From: Cryptomeria japonica
Taxonomy: Eukaryota; Streptophyta; Pinopsida; Cupressales; Cupressaceae
Direction of reading: 5' to 3'
DNA: 64,000 bases
Assembly (NCBI RefSeq): GCF_030272615.1
Contig: NC_081405.1
Span: 648,493,420-648,557,419, forward strand
Part shown: positions 21,069-32,860 of the stretch, one piece after another
Position numbering within the stretch: position 1 is the stretch's first letter
Layout of the letters: each line of letters opens with the position of its first letter
Translations under genes and position numbers: made by a program
Notes under the pieces: generated by a model
Told to the model about the DNA's origin: nothing
The model's input: the letters and a program-made list of their open reading frames with translations, nothing else
Database searches by the model: none

Positions 21069-22759
21069 TGTTACTACTTATCAAGTTGTAATTAGTTTTA
21101 TATCCAAATTCATTCTATATACTCTAGTCAGTTACTACTACCGCGATATTCAGTCGGTATGCACAGTCCAATCGGTTATAACAGGAAGTAGTCATAGAGC
21201 CTAGCATGCACCGAGCTATCTACCGAGTATCATTCTATGTCTACCAAGTAGCAAAGATGATACACTGAGATGATATACATAGAGTGAAACATGTTACCAG
21301 ATTCATTGAACCTGGACACACATATGAAAACATGTTACAAGATCGAGGAACTGTTGGTGTAAGTAATTATTCATCATGGATATTATTACACTTACTTAAG
21401 TTTACTTAGGATAATGCATTTCATAGTAGTTTGGATATGAGACACTTGGGTGTTTGTGCCACATTGGGATAGTGTGTGTAGGAGAAATTCCACCTTTTAT
21501 GGTGTTGATCTTGTTATTACACTATCATATCCACTTATAGTGGAGTGATAATTCCACCTTCGGTGGGTGATCCACCTCATGTGGAATATTATATTATTTC
21601 TCCTACCTACCTACACCTATTTCCTACCTACCCTTGTTTCTCATTGAGCCACATGTCATATTTGTGTGCTCATACATCCATATGGCCTTGCCTATATAAG
21701 CAGGCCTCTATTCATTGTATGTAACTATTGAACTATTGAATCATTATTATTGATCATTTTCTATTGATGAGAATACAATTTATTCTTGTCCTATATTGTG
21801 TCTCTATTTTGTACATTTCATTGAGCTCTTGATCTTGGCAAAATCTAACAGGAACATAGAACCGTTATCACATTGGAAATTGCACTTAAAGATTGTGTAT
21901 GATTTTGAGGTCATCTAACCAATGAAATATTTTGCATGTTTATTCATTTGAGAAATCGTGTTTGTAAGATCAAAGCAATGAATCAGATCACCGACATAAG
22001 AGATCTATTTATACAGTATGAATTGAAGATAAAAAAAAGATATGGATATACACAACTGTATGAAACAAGACATGTGTGATGCTTGAGAAAGCACTAAGTG
22101 TAATAACTATTACAAAGACACAGAGGTCACCAAGAAGGATTTCAGAGAACAATAAAAGAACAGAGTAAACAGAAGGGTTTATCGAGTTACTTTATTGGTT
22201 ACCGAGGTATGCTATAGGCAAGGTAATCTTATTTTGAGCACATAGAATCTTCTATAACATTCCAGATGTAAAGTTGCAAATAGTTGTAAAGATTTTATTG
22301 AAAATTTTGTAGTTGTAAGAGAAACCTTTAACAGGGTAAAAGACTCTAATCAAGTCTATAAATTGTAAAGCCTCTAACCAGGTGTAGAATTTAGGTTAAG
22401 TGTTGTAAAATCCTTTAGCAAGGTAGATCTAATAGATCTTGATACTTCTAACAAGGTAAGCTATCAGAAATAGCTAAACATGTAGCTCTAACTGAGCAAC
22501 CTTTATTATTGTAGTAGTGAAGTTGTGGGTGCCATCCCCACCACAGTTTTTCTCTCTAACCAAGAGTTTCTGCATAACCAAAATATATGTGTTATGGAGT
22601 GAATCATGTATGATTGTTACTTATTTGTTTTAACTTTATGTTATGTTACAATAGTTTTTGGTTTATGCATAACAGTAAAGATATCATTGTTAAAAGGATT
22701 TGAAGTACTGATTCACCCCTCCCCTCTCAGTACATTAGCTTTCCATATTGGGCCTAACA
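21069..22759 (+). repeat. Element C 3' LTR, containing a solo LTR
   Basis: Text of 14188-15375, interrupted after base 21351. The GTGGG/CCCAC hairpin is at 22525-22542. Ends GGCCTAACA immediately before CCAAT. Confidence 0.92.
21352..21850 (+). mobile_element. 499-bp solo LTR inside element C
   Basis: Starts TGTTGGTGTAAG and ends ATCTAACA. The 5-bp target duplication GGAAC at 21347-21351 and 21851-21855 is perfect, and the uninterrupted site is seen in the 5' LTR of C. A strong TATA box, TATATAAG, is at 21693-21700. It is a different family from the other LTRs here. A compact terminal-repeat element is excluded by the lack of any internal part. Confidence 0.85.
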
Positions 22760-22764
22760 CCAAT

Positions 22765-23275
22765 ATGGTATCATAAGGGGTCATATGTTGTCCTTATGGG
22801 TCATATGGTATCCAATGACCCCTTAGGATACCATATGACCCCTATCGACGCAATATGGTGTCATAAAGGGTCCTAAAGGGTCATATAACTCATAATGACA
22901 CTGTATAGTGTCGTAAAGGGTCATATTGTGTCCTAAGGGGTCAGATGGTGTTTTAAGGGGTCATATGACACAATATGACCCCTTAAGACACAATATGACC
23001 CCTTAGGACACCATAGAATCCATAACAACCCAATATGGTGTCATAAGGGGCCATATGTTATCCTTAGGAGTCATATGGTATCCCATTACCCCTTAGGACA
23101 CCATATGACCCCTAACGATGCCATATGGTGTCATAATGGGTCCTAGTGTGTCATAAGGTGGCAAGATGAACCATTATTAAATATAAAAAGTAGTGCCAAT
23201 ATTTCTTACAAAAATTTGACACCTAAGGGGTCATATGGTGTTGTAAGGGGTCATAGGACACAATATGATGCCTTA
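22765..23275. repeat. Inverted minisatellite (GGTCATATGGTGTCC / GGACACCATATGACC)
   Basis: Degenerate units of about 20 bases, built around GGGGTCATATGG and its complement, alternate in orientation through the whole stretch. A clear block at 22984-23050 repeats the text to the left of element C. Neighbouring opposite units could fold into hairpins. No coding sequence is seen. Confidence 0.8.
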
Positions 23276-23604
23276 CCTCTCTCTCTCTCTCTCTCTCTCT
23301 CCCCTAATCTCTCTCCCTCCCTTCCTATGTCTCTCTCCCCCACCCCCCTCTCCCTCCCTCTCCCCTAATCTCTCTCTCTATCTATCTATCTATCTCTCTC
23401 TCTCCCCTAATCTCTCTCCCTCTTCCCTAATCTCTTTATCTCTCTCCCTTCTCTCTCTCTCTATCTCTCTTTCTCTCTCCCCTAATCTTTCTATCTCTCT
23501 ATCTCTCTCTCTATCTCTCTCTCTTCCCCCCCTCTCTCTCTCTCCCCTCTCTCTCTCTCCTAATCTCTCTCTCTCTCTCACACTCCCCACCTCCCTCTCC
23601 CTAA
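23276..23604. repeat. (CT)n-rich microsatellite
   Basis: Pyrimidine-only tract of CT, CTAT and CCCTAAT-interrupted repeats. The long frame it creates on both strands is a composition artefact. Confidence 0.95.
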
Positions 23605-26039
23605 TATCATATACTAATATATTTATAAATTAATATATTTTATATTAATATATTATATATTAATAAACCATAGATTAATTGTGTAAATTTAGTTATTTAA
23701 TTTACTTATTAAAATTGGGTATTCAGTTGCTATTGTAGAAATTTGAAATTTGAAATTTTGGCTCTGGTTTTCTTTGGGATTTGGCTTGGAACTGACAAGC
23801 CTAGAAAGTCAACTGAAAAAACGTGTTTTCCAGTATTCCTTGGTGTTCCAGACTTTATAGTGGTGGTTGATGACTTTTTTTATAGCCAAAAATGATAAAA
23901 GGAAAAGAGTTTTTTAAGGATATTCTTAGCTTTCCAACAATATAAGGCTTGCCTTATTTAGACTTTAATAAATAATAATTATTTATTTTCTAATTCAAGT
24001 CTGACAAAAGTCCTGATTGATAGATTGAATGAAAAACACTCATAACTTTCAAATGGTATAACATTTTTTGAATCTGAAACATGCATCACATCTTATGATT
24101 CATCTACTATAGGGAAAAATTATTAAAAAAATGAATTTCATAAGGTTTTGACCAAGTTAAGGTGGTCAGAACTAGGAGTTTCTAAATTTCAAAAAATCTG
24201 TAGTAAAAAAAACATAAATAATTATTTACTTTATTAAAAATCATAAAAAAATATGTTTCACATCTAGACATGAGTCTAATACTTATTTTATAGGTCTTAT
24301 AAAAAAATATTATGATTTGATTGTTACTAGGGTGTTTAGACTTATGCCTACTTCTTATCTTTTTCCTAAAATTTTAGTACCATTGCATTGAAATTTGAAA
24401 TTTTCATCAAATAGGATTTTTTTTTCCAAAAAATAACTAGTAGATTAGAAACTACATTCAATTTTCTATATATTCTCTTCTTACATATTTTAAAAATAAT
24501 GTTCATAACTTATTGAAATTTTCATGTCAAGTTGCATAACTCTAATTTTATGAAATTTCATTGCCACTTAAGGGCCTGTTTTGGCACACCATGATCATGC
24601 ACATACCCTTGACTTGTCACCTATTGCCATGTAATACTATTATGGTAACTTGGACACCCTATGGGATAATATTTTCACTTTGTGCCTAAGACAATCCTTA
24701 TCCCTCCGGCCTCTCACAGTGCTCCTGGATCATTGTGTGATAGGCCTCTACTGCTTGTTTCTTTTAGCCACTCCTTATTCCATGTTGCATCTTTGCTCAA
24801 CTTGCAGTTGTTGCGAGATAAGGATTCCATTGTAATTCTATCATTCTTCTTATCGCGTGGTGCTAGATCATTGATGCAAATGTGGCGCAGGATAAGATGC
24901 ATTCTTTGGAAACTATCATTTCCTTATCTCATGAGGTTGAAAATTATACTGAAACACCTAGTCGGTTAAGGGACAAGGGGCACTTTAATTGTAAATATTA
25001 TCCCACACAACCGAGTCACTTGGGGTCAACACTTAGGTGATCAATTTAATTTTTACATATAATTAAAATATCCATAGGTCAATTTTAATTTCAAATTACT
25101 CTACAAAGAAAAAGACTTCAAAAAACTTCATTCCTACGAGGCAAAGCAAAAGACTTCAAAAAAATTCATTCCCGCCAAGTAGGAGAGGATCATATTCATA
25201 GATGGTGGCAAATGAAGAGTTCATTCACGTGCAGGAGAGGAGATTCATAGGAGGAGGAAATTAGTTTATAGGTGAGCAATCACTTAGCTTCATCTTATGT
25301 GCATTTGAAACATAATCAGAATTATTTGTTTCCCTTTTCAATTATATTCTAGGGTTTTTTAGGGAATTGTTCTTGGTATTGCAAGGGTTTGTATGCTTTA
25401 TGAAGGCTTTCAAGGATGTTCTTTGAATGTTGGGATCATATATATGCATGCTTCCTTGGAATCAAGGATGTCAACCATTGGGCACATAATCGCCTCATAG
25501 ATGAAACCATCACACTAGTGCATGTCCCTGCCCAAAATAGCCCTGGCCAGATGCCACAACACATCCCAAGTGAGCTCATCATAATCAAAAAGTCTCTTGC
25601 ATTTCTATTGAAATTTCTCCTCTGCACATAGGTATCTCAACCCAAAGTGATGGACCATTTTCCCTCAGCTCTTTTCCTACATTCATTGCTTGATCTTCCT
25701 TCGTATTTAACCTCAGCCTTATGATTTCTAGTTGTTATCAAACATCGGGCTCTATCTAAAAGAGAAAGAAATCTGATATCTTGTAAAAACCAAATCCATG
25801 TTTGGATTTGAAGCATCCTAATCTCTTTCAACCTTCTCCAAATGTCCCTTCATTCACGGTAATTAGAGCCTTATTTTCATTTATCATGATCACTTTTTTC
25901 ACTGTGGATCCAAATTTGTGGTTTGGAATCCAGATCAATACCCTCCCTTAGTCATACCTATCCAATGCCTTCTTTTTTATGCCTCCATGAAGCTTCATAG
26001 TCATCCACTAGAATCTGTTCCAAATCCTCACTCGGGATT
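23605..26039. other. Unrecognised A+T-rich intergenic DNA
   Basis: Stops are dense in all frames. A direct duplication of about 35 bases (AAAAGACTTCAAAAAA...TTCATTCC) is at 25107-25172. Short open frames at 24650-24970 and 25416-25830 show no recognisable motif. It may contain further old repeats. Confidence 0.5.
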
Positions 26040-26315
26040 GCCTCCAAAACCTAGTCATCCTTTGTCCTTAAATTTATTCCCATGTTTTCCTCCATGAAAA
26101 CATATCTAACCTCATAGTAGGGAACTATATTTAGAGCATCCATAATGTCCCACACAATCCTATATATTTTCCAATTTGATGTGGCACAATTCTTAATAGC
26201 ATTGATAAGTATCTATGCATCACCTTCTATCAACATAGAGTTCAAACACTTCTCTACACATTATCTGAGTCCTCTAGCAATATAGTAGCTAAAGATGATG
26301 CTAGGAAAAGGTATA
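26040..26315 (-). pseudogene. LINE-type RNase H remnant
   Basis: Minus-strand translation gives ARGLR, a stop, then a helix, MLIEGDA, a stop, ILINAIKN, SNWKI and VRYVFMEEN in one frame. This follows the end of the RNase H domain of plant L1-like elements, where an x-x-EGDS motif is followed by INAL, NW and a V-R-E-N block. Two in-frame stops and loss of the sequence around it make it a relic. Extent is approximate and the assignment is by motif pattern only. Confidence 0.45.
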
Positions 26316-26396
26316 TGTAGGCCTATAAGATATCTACAAAGCAAGGGTCAGGAATTGAAACAAACAAAGGCAATCTATACTAGATTAGTTTCTATG

Positions 26397-26457
26397 ATGG
26401 TGATGGAATGCCATGATAGTCAAATTACTATGGATTGTCATGGTATTCCATCACCAT
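26397..26457. repeat. Long near-perfect hairpin (about 25-bp stem)
   Basis: ATGGTGATGGAATGCCATGA at 26397 pairs with its complement ending at 26457, with few mismatches and a short loop. It could be the core of a foldback element. Confidence 0.7.
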
Positions 26458-26484
26458 GAGAACACATTTCTTTGAGACATTTTT

Positions 26485-26528
26485 CAAATAGTTCACTACC
26501 ATGTCTATGCAAGGTAGTGAACCATTTG
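26485..26528. repeat. Second hairpin, 16-bp stem, 12-nt loop
   Basis: CAAATAGTTCACTACC (26485-26500) is complementary to 26513-26528 with one mismatch. It lies only 28 bases from the previous hairpin. Confidence 0.65.
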
Positions 26529-28169
26529 ATTGACCTTCATATAAGATGTAAGCTAACATAAGATAAATGAATTACATATGTAGGAACGTGAACCCCTTTG
26601 ACTAGGATCCTACATAGTCTACATAAAGGAAAGACGATAATTCTTCTCATGGATCAGCAGGTATAAGTTAATACACCCTATAGAAACCATTTATTATTTT
26701 CTTTCTTTCTCTTTATACCCATCTTGGAGTGGTTTAATAATAAGCTAGGTTTTACTGACTATATTTTGTCAAAACTTTAATTTTTTTTCTCACCTAAACC
26801 ACCTTGATGTCCACATGGTATAGCTCATTCAAGACAATCTGATATACAGGCTCAAAAACAAGGAGAATTCTCAAGAATGGTGAATTCTTCAGTGATCCTT
26901 GACCTTATCTAGAGCATGAGATAGTAGGACACCTCAAACATACATAAAAACTTGAAAAAATGTCCCGATTTTAATGATTTATGACAAACCATAAGTGAAA
27001 TAGAGAAGAAATCGATAACCTAATGAAATATGCTAGCATATACCACTATCCTACTCCATTGGGCTATGAGTTTCTTAAATATCACTGAAACTTGACATAA
27101 ATTTATGTAATAGATGATTAAATCTTAAGCAATACTGCCTTATAGTAGCATTTTATTTGCAATTTCTTACCCAAACTACTTATCAAATCCTAGTACAAGC
27201 TTTATCCCTCTATAATCTCATTCAAGCATTTTAATTAACCCCTTGGATTAAAGTGTGCAATGAAAAATTACATACATCATAACAATGCAACAAGCAAATA
27301 AAACCCTTGATTCCATTAACTCAAAAGAGGACAAATTCATACACAGGAGAGTAAGAATTTTGAAATTATATCTGTACTAACTTCAAAAGATAACTTCTAT
27401 CAAATAACCAAATACATTTCATTAACAAAAGGGCCAATTTGAAATTTGAAACTAATGACTATCTTCTATTTTTCTTTGCGAAATGACATTACAATTATTT
27501 GCTATTTACTCATGACTTCTCAAAACTGGAACCTAATCTTATAGACTAGACCTACACAAGAGACCCTATTCAGAGATTTTGGAACCCTTTCTAATGGTCT
27601 TGATTTCCCTTTTATATAAAATAAGGGAGCAAAAAGCTTGAGGCCAAGAGACACATGTCATCTAGAATGAACAAGGAAAGAAAGCCATACACAATTCTAT
27701 TACAAAATATTCCCTAAAACTACCCATACGCTCGCACCTATGATTAAAAAAATCACAATTTGTAACTGAACATTGGTAGAAACAAAAGTGCTTGAGTTGT
27801 GCTATTATCATCTTGATTGTTTCAAATGGTCTGTGAGATGCTTCATTTTGTCCTACATAACTTTTACCTTTCAGGAAAGGAAACTGGATCCTAGCAAGGA
27901 GTAAAATTAACCCCAAACTAGAAGAAGATCTTCAACCTTTATGTCCTAGATCAGAGAAATTGGAAGGAGAAGCTTATAAGGAAACATAATATGTTGGGGA
28001 GGGGTTGTAGCTTCCATGTCATTGCAGAGACAACTGGTTGTCGCTCCCCACTCAAACAAATCCTTCTTTCATTCCCCTATGGGCTCCTTCCTCAAACCAC
28101 TTACCAAATAGTGGCAAAGTGCAAGCAGAGGATGTATCATGAGTGGATTTTTTTAAATAAGAAATGGCT
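26529..28169. other. Unrecognised intergenic DNA
   Basis: No conserved coding sequence recognised on either strand; frames are short. The minus-strand stretch 27662-27916 was considered as a gypsy tail and not supported. Confidence 0.45.
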
Positions 28170-28728
28170 TTCATGCCCCCTCTAACAATCCTTCAAACTT
28201 TCACAACCCCTCTGACAATAAGAAAACTCACACAATAGAATGAAAAATCCATCCGGTATCAACAAGAACACAACAACTCAATGCACAATACTGAACAAAA
28301 ATCATCTTCTTTAGTGATGAACAATCACTCTTCAAAAAGAAAATATGCTTCTTTTCTCTTCTACCAACTAAACTACCACCTTATTATATTTATAATCAAA
28401 ATCACTTCACTTGGCGGCATCTATTCATATAAAAACAATCTTCCTAAATGCTCGCTTCTATCTATTCACCATGTCAACTATGAACTAGGGAAATCATGCA
28501 TGTCAGACCCAAGACACCATCGGATTCCATCTTTTTCACAAGGAAAATCAATCCACTGCTTTTCTGTCACGATTCACCTTACATGGTTGATTTTGTTTTA
28601 ATCTTCTCATCCTAGGACTGCACAAATTTTCTTTAAAATTCTTTTAAAAAATCAAATTATCCTCTTTTAGATCTTCTCAAAGTTTGAAGGGTTGTGAAAG
28701 TTCGAAGGATAGTCAAGGGGGGCATGAA
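28170..28728. mobile_element. Candidate 559-bp TIR (MITE-like) element
   Basis: The left end TTCATGCCCCCTCTAACAAT and the complement of the right end share about 40 bases at roughly 80 percent by eye (both contain CTTTCACAACCC). No target duplication could be read at the edges, so limits and class remain open. No transposase is seen inside. Confidence 0.45.
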
Positions 28729-29289
28729 GGATTTTATGACTTTATCCCTCTGTGAGAATCCCTGACAACAAGCAACCTCTGATTTTACTGATAAATCTAT
28801 AATCTTTCATTTCCAACTCAGAGGTTATCCAAATTCTCTTATGCCTTTGAAACTATTGTCCTTGCTTATCAAATCAATTTTGACTCAATACAAACCTTCA
28901 GAAAACTAGCCTTTTGAAATGAGTTGGCATCCAATAGTCCTACCTTGTTGCTATTTTCTCCAAGTTGACAAGCTTGCACTTTGTCCATTCTAACTTTCCC
29001 GTGTAGATAACATACCATGCCTTTATAAAACCCTTATAAAAATTGTTTGAAACTCCACCATAGATCCTATCCATCTTGGCAAATCACATTGTCATCATCG
29101 GTCAATCTAACACTGACCTTCCTTGTAGAAAATGGGTCAAATCCAAAGTATGACTTGGCATAGCCAACTCACCGCTTACTTCACCTTGGTCAGTGACCCC
29201 ACCATCAGCTCTTCCTCTCATAATAACAATCAAACCTCTCCAAACTATCTCTCTCATTTGATGGAGTGTAGGTACCACCAAATAGGTAT
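28729..29289. other. Unrecognised intergenic DNA
   Basis: No motif-bearing frame seen; it may be the upstream region of the SET-domain pseudogene. Confidence 0.4.
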
Positions 29290-29967
29290 TTGTCAGATGG
29301 GTCTTCCTCGAGCGAGGGAAATTTAGGAAGAGAAGAGAAAAGCATGGAATTGTTTCTTTCTCAAGGGGGTTCATGCTCTTATGATGATGAGAGCATAGGC
29401 GACATCGAGGTGCCCTTGAGGTACAAACATCTACAAAAACAATGGGTACTCAAGGAACTTCCTCCAATAAACACTAATTTGTTTATTAACAGGAGGATAT
29501 ATCGTATAGCACCATCGTCATTACATGGTTTGGGCCTATTTTCTATGGATGACATAAAGGTCTATTACAACAAAGTTGTTGAATTGATGGACTATGTCAA
29601 AACTTGTTACAATTACAAAAATTGGATGCAGATGGTTCGATATACATGAAGTATGCATAGGTATGCACTATCAGCAAATTATATACAGCTAAAAGATAAT
29701 GATCAAAGTAAAAGAGTGGCTATGTACATTGATGGAAGGCCAAAAGCCACAAGGAATATTGTAGGTTTTATAAATAGTACGTGACCTGTGTCAACTTATA
29801 GGCAACCCAATTGCATATTCAAGGCATGCGAGGGAAACCATGTATTTGTATGTGTGATAAAATCAATAAGTGTAGTGGAAGAGCTACTAATTGATTACAA
29901 TTTGAATCACATAGATACAATCAAAGTTACTATCATGGGGGAGATGCGTACTTATATGTACCATTAA
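29290..29967 (+). pseudogene. SET-domain protein fragment, two nonsense codons
   Basis: One frame, closed by TAA at 29965, has only two internal stops (TGA 29647 and 29797), both where CGA (Arg) is the likely ancestor. Between about 29491 and 29909 it shows SET-domain landmarks: HGLGLFSMDDI (the G-x-G-L-F start), ANYIQL, YIDGRP, a block IVGFINST (in place of the usual N-H-S-C), PNCIFKA, and EELLIDYN (the G-E-E-L-x-x-D-Y end). SET domains methylate protein lysines. The upstream part (29341-29490) is low in known motifs. It lies about 290 bp upstream of a transposase-like gene in the same orientation. Host gene relic, retrocopy or captured fragment are all possible. Confidence 0.7.
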
Positions 29968-30253
29968 ACCAACCTCCAATTAATGACTCCAATAGACCAT
30001 TTTATTATTAAGTTTTTTTGGTAAGTCTATTGGTTTCATTTCGGTAATGTTATTTTATATTTAATTTTTGTCACAATGAGACATTGATCCGACACATAGC
30101 ACAACCTAGGATGTAGCTCCAAGCACTTCTACCGAGTAGGTAGACCTCATTGTAATTGTATAAATTAAATACAAGCAAAATGTTATATTATTATGTTCTT
30201 TTCTTTAGGGTTTTGGATTAATTTTGATAATTTTACTAATATTCTTCTCAAAG

Positions 30254-32587
30254 ATGGATTTTCGAGGAAAGCCACCTGTAGTAGCTGAGAACATCAATAC
30301 AGAGGTGGACTCACTATTATGTGATGATGACATCACATATTCCACAAACCTTGTTGAAATGATAAGAAAGACGCAAAAAAATTTTATAAGGAAATTCTTA
30401 AATTGTTATTCATAGTCCCTCAAACTTATGAGATACAAGAGAGGGTGAAACAACTGATAGAGAGAGCACAAAACTTGCAAGTAAGTAGTCATGAAATCTT
30501 TAATTATAACATAAGTTCATCCATTGTTTATATTTTATACTCTTTTATGTCATGAACTAAAATATGCATGTGTTGTTTTTCTAGGAATTTTTGCATCCTC
30601 ATGAAGCTGGTGGCCATGATCAGGGAACTCTAGGTAGTTCAGGTGATGACCATGTTCTGTGCATACACCAGCTCATATTTTTACATGTTCTTGTCCTTTT
30701 GTTAATGTGTTATTTCTCTTATAATTATTGTATTGTATATTTAATGTTTTAATCTTTAGTTTCTGTCCATGTTCCTGTGCATTCACCACCTCATCCGACC
30801 TCATCATCGACATCTATATTGCCGACTACAATATCGACAACATGCAACATGCAGTCATCAAGTATTAAACCAACCTGTACAACAAGACATGCACCTAGAG
30901 ATGTAGAGGCCACTAATGGTGATATTTTAACAACATTGCTTCAATCTTCCCGTATTATATTTAGTAGGAAAACATTGCCAGTCACATTTGTGGTGACCGA
31001 TGTTCTTGTTCCCATAAATATAGAGAAAGTTTGAGGTACTTTAAAATAATTATTATCTATAGTCCAATTGTAATTTACTTATTGATCACTCATTTCAGAT
31101 TGATGATCCCATGATTTTTTTGCAAGCAATGATGGTTTTTATAAACATCTAAATGATATTAAATTGGAGATCTTTGGGCCCACCATACGTACATGGTGGA
31201 ATTCCCAAAATCAATAATTAAAAGATGAACTCATAAACCATTTGGCTGTGTTGTTTGAAAATGACACATTCAACAAAATCAAAGTCCTTTAGAAAGTTGG
31301 CACATATCTAAAGTATGTGAGGGACCAATATAGGACACATTTAGAGAAGAACAGAAAGTACAAGCATCCCCCCATGATTCTAGAGAGCGAGTGGAAGAAC
31401 TTGGTTTCAGATGGAAAGGAGAAAGATGAAGAGAGAAAAGGACATACACCACCAGGCGAAGGAAGGTATGTGATACTACTAACAATGTAATTATGTACTA
31501 ATTACTGTTTATATTTACATAATCTAACATATTTCAAACTTTTCATGGGCTCCCCGACACATCAAAGGCAAGTAAGGCAAGACTAGAAAAGAATGAGCAA
31601 CACAAACTTGGCTCTGGTGGTTATATGAAAGTTGTTGCACAAATTGTAAGTATCAATAAATAAAATATCGCATCAAAATAATAAATTGCAAACAATTTTT
31701 TAATCAAATAATAGAAGCAAAATTCATGATATTAAGAAAAAATGCAGGGCTCTGAATTCAATAGAGCGCCCACAGAAGATGACATGAAAATTGCCTTTCA
31801 GCAAGGCTATGGAGCCGTGGCTAAATGCCTAAGAGAATTGAGTGGGCAAACACAAGATTCCGATGCATCATTCACATAGGTAAATAAGCTAAATTAAAAT
31901 TATTTAAAATTGAATACTCGAGCAATAATCTATATTCGATGTTAATTTCCAACATGAAGTGACTATATTTGTTTTAAATAAGCAAGCAATGATAACAATG
32001 CACATGGCATTGGAATTTAGCCTGCAAAGGGTGGAACATAACTTGCACATGATGAAGGTTGTGGTGTGCATCTCGGTACTAGAGGTATTCATGTGCTATA
32101 CAATTTTTTTTTATGTTTATACAATTCAACATCTTTAATTGAAACTGGTGTAGTAATTAATGTAACCTTTTTATTTTTATGTTACAACATGTAGAGCATG
32201 GTGAACAAGTGAAGAATGATCATGGTTGACAACATAAGGAATGTGATGCACCCCGATTAGGTAAATATGACCACTGTTATTCCTTTAAATGAATTTAATT
32301 GCAATTGGTGTATTGATTAATGTAACCTTTCGTGTGTGTTTCAACTCCACAGGACTTAGAGAATGTTCAACATGTTGTGGATAAGGCTAGAAAAAATAAT
32401 TAGGAAGATGATGTGGCCCCATTAGATAAAGAGCACCCCTACAATGTTCTTTTAATTAATGAAATACTTGTAACAATAATACAAAATCTTATGAATTTGA
32501 CCCATTTCTTTGTTATTGCAGCAGAGCCCCCTTTGCCTAGGCATCCTCATCGTGAGTACAGGACTAGGCATACATTAATATCATGAG
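30254..32587 (+). pseudogene. Multi-exon pseudogene resembling plant En/Spm (CACTA) accessory transposase
   Basis: Coding blocks separated by plausible GT-AG introns: 30254-30480 (GTAAGT donor), from 30585, from 30760, 31099-31465 (GTATGT donor), about 31567-31645 (GTAAGT), 31748-31879, 32195-32260, from 32353, and 32522-32587 with a final TGA. Key residues: KYVRDQYRTHLEKN, PPMILESEW, SKARLEKNEQH-LGSGGY, and RAPTEDDM...GYGAVAKCLREL. The pattern W-x-x-L, K-x-x-N...H..GS.GY resembles Pfam Transposase_24 (Ptta/En/Spm), recalled and not searched. It is damaged by in-frame stops in the 31099 exon and by a frameshift at the A-run near 30375. A CACTA-like end lies 2.3 kb downstream, which supports a transposon gene. 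Confidence 0.5.
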
Positions 32588-32699
32588 TAGAGGGAACAAA
32601 AACTAAAGAGGGGAAAAATTATGAAGAAAAATAATGATCCACTTAGTGTTTACTTAGCTTAAAAAAAATAAAAATAAATAAATGATTGTAATCATTTTA

Positions 32700-32860
32700 T
32701 TTGTTAATGAATAAATTTTATGTGTTAATGAATGTTAATGAATGATATGTGTTAATGAATGTTGATGAATGTTATGTGTTAATGAATATTATGTGATAAT
32801 GAATGAATGTTATATTTTATTAATGGATGAAAGAATGAATGAATTTTATATATTAACGGG
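32700..32860. repeat. Short tandem repeat, unit about GTTAATGAAT
   Basis: Variants of GTGTTAATGAAT and GTTATGTGTTAATGAAT are repeated head to tail about ten times, just past the pseudogene end. Confidence 0.85.

Larger units (their letters stand above)
14188..22759 (+). mobile_element. Element C: complete pol-less LTR retrotransposon of a second LTR family
   Basis: LTRs begin TGTTACTACT and end GCCTAACA; the target duplication CCAAT (14183-14187 and 22760-22764) is perfect. The internal region is 5693 bp and has the same order as A, B and E (primer site, gag, ORF2, two polypurine tracts), though its LTRs share only short signatures with theirs. A 499-bp solo LTR sits in its 3' LTR. No reverse transcriptase or integrase motif is seen. 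Confidence 0.9.

Noticed and set aside
23265-23633. Long open frame of Ser/Leu/Pro
   Set aside because: Produced by the CT microsatellite; both strands are open for composition reasons.
24650-24970. Overlapping frames with a hydrophobic stretch
   Set aside because: No homologous pattern, no codon signal, three frames equally open.
27662-27916. Minus-strand frame considered as a gypsy integrase tail
   Set aside because: No GDxV, GPF or other tail motif in the right order.
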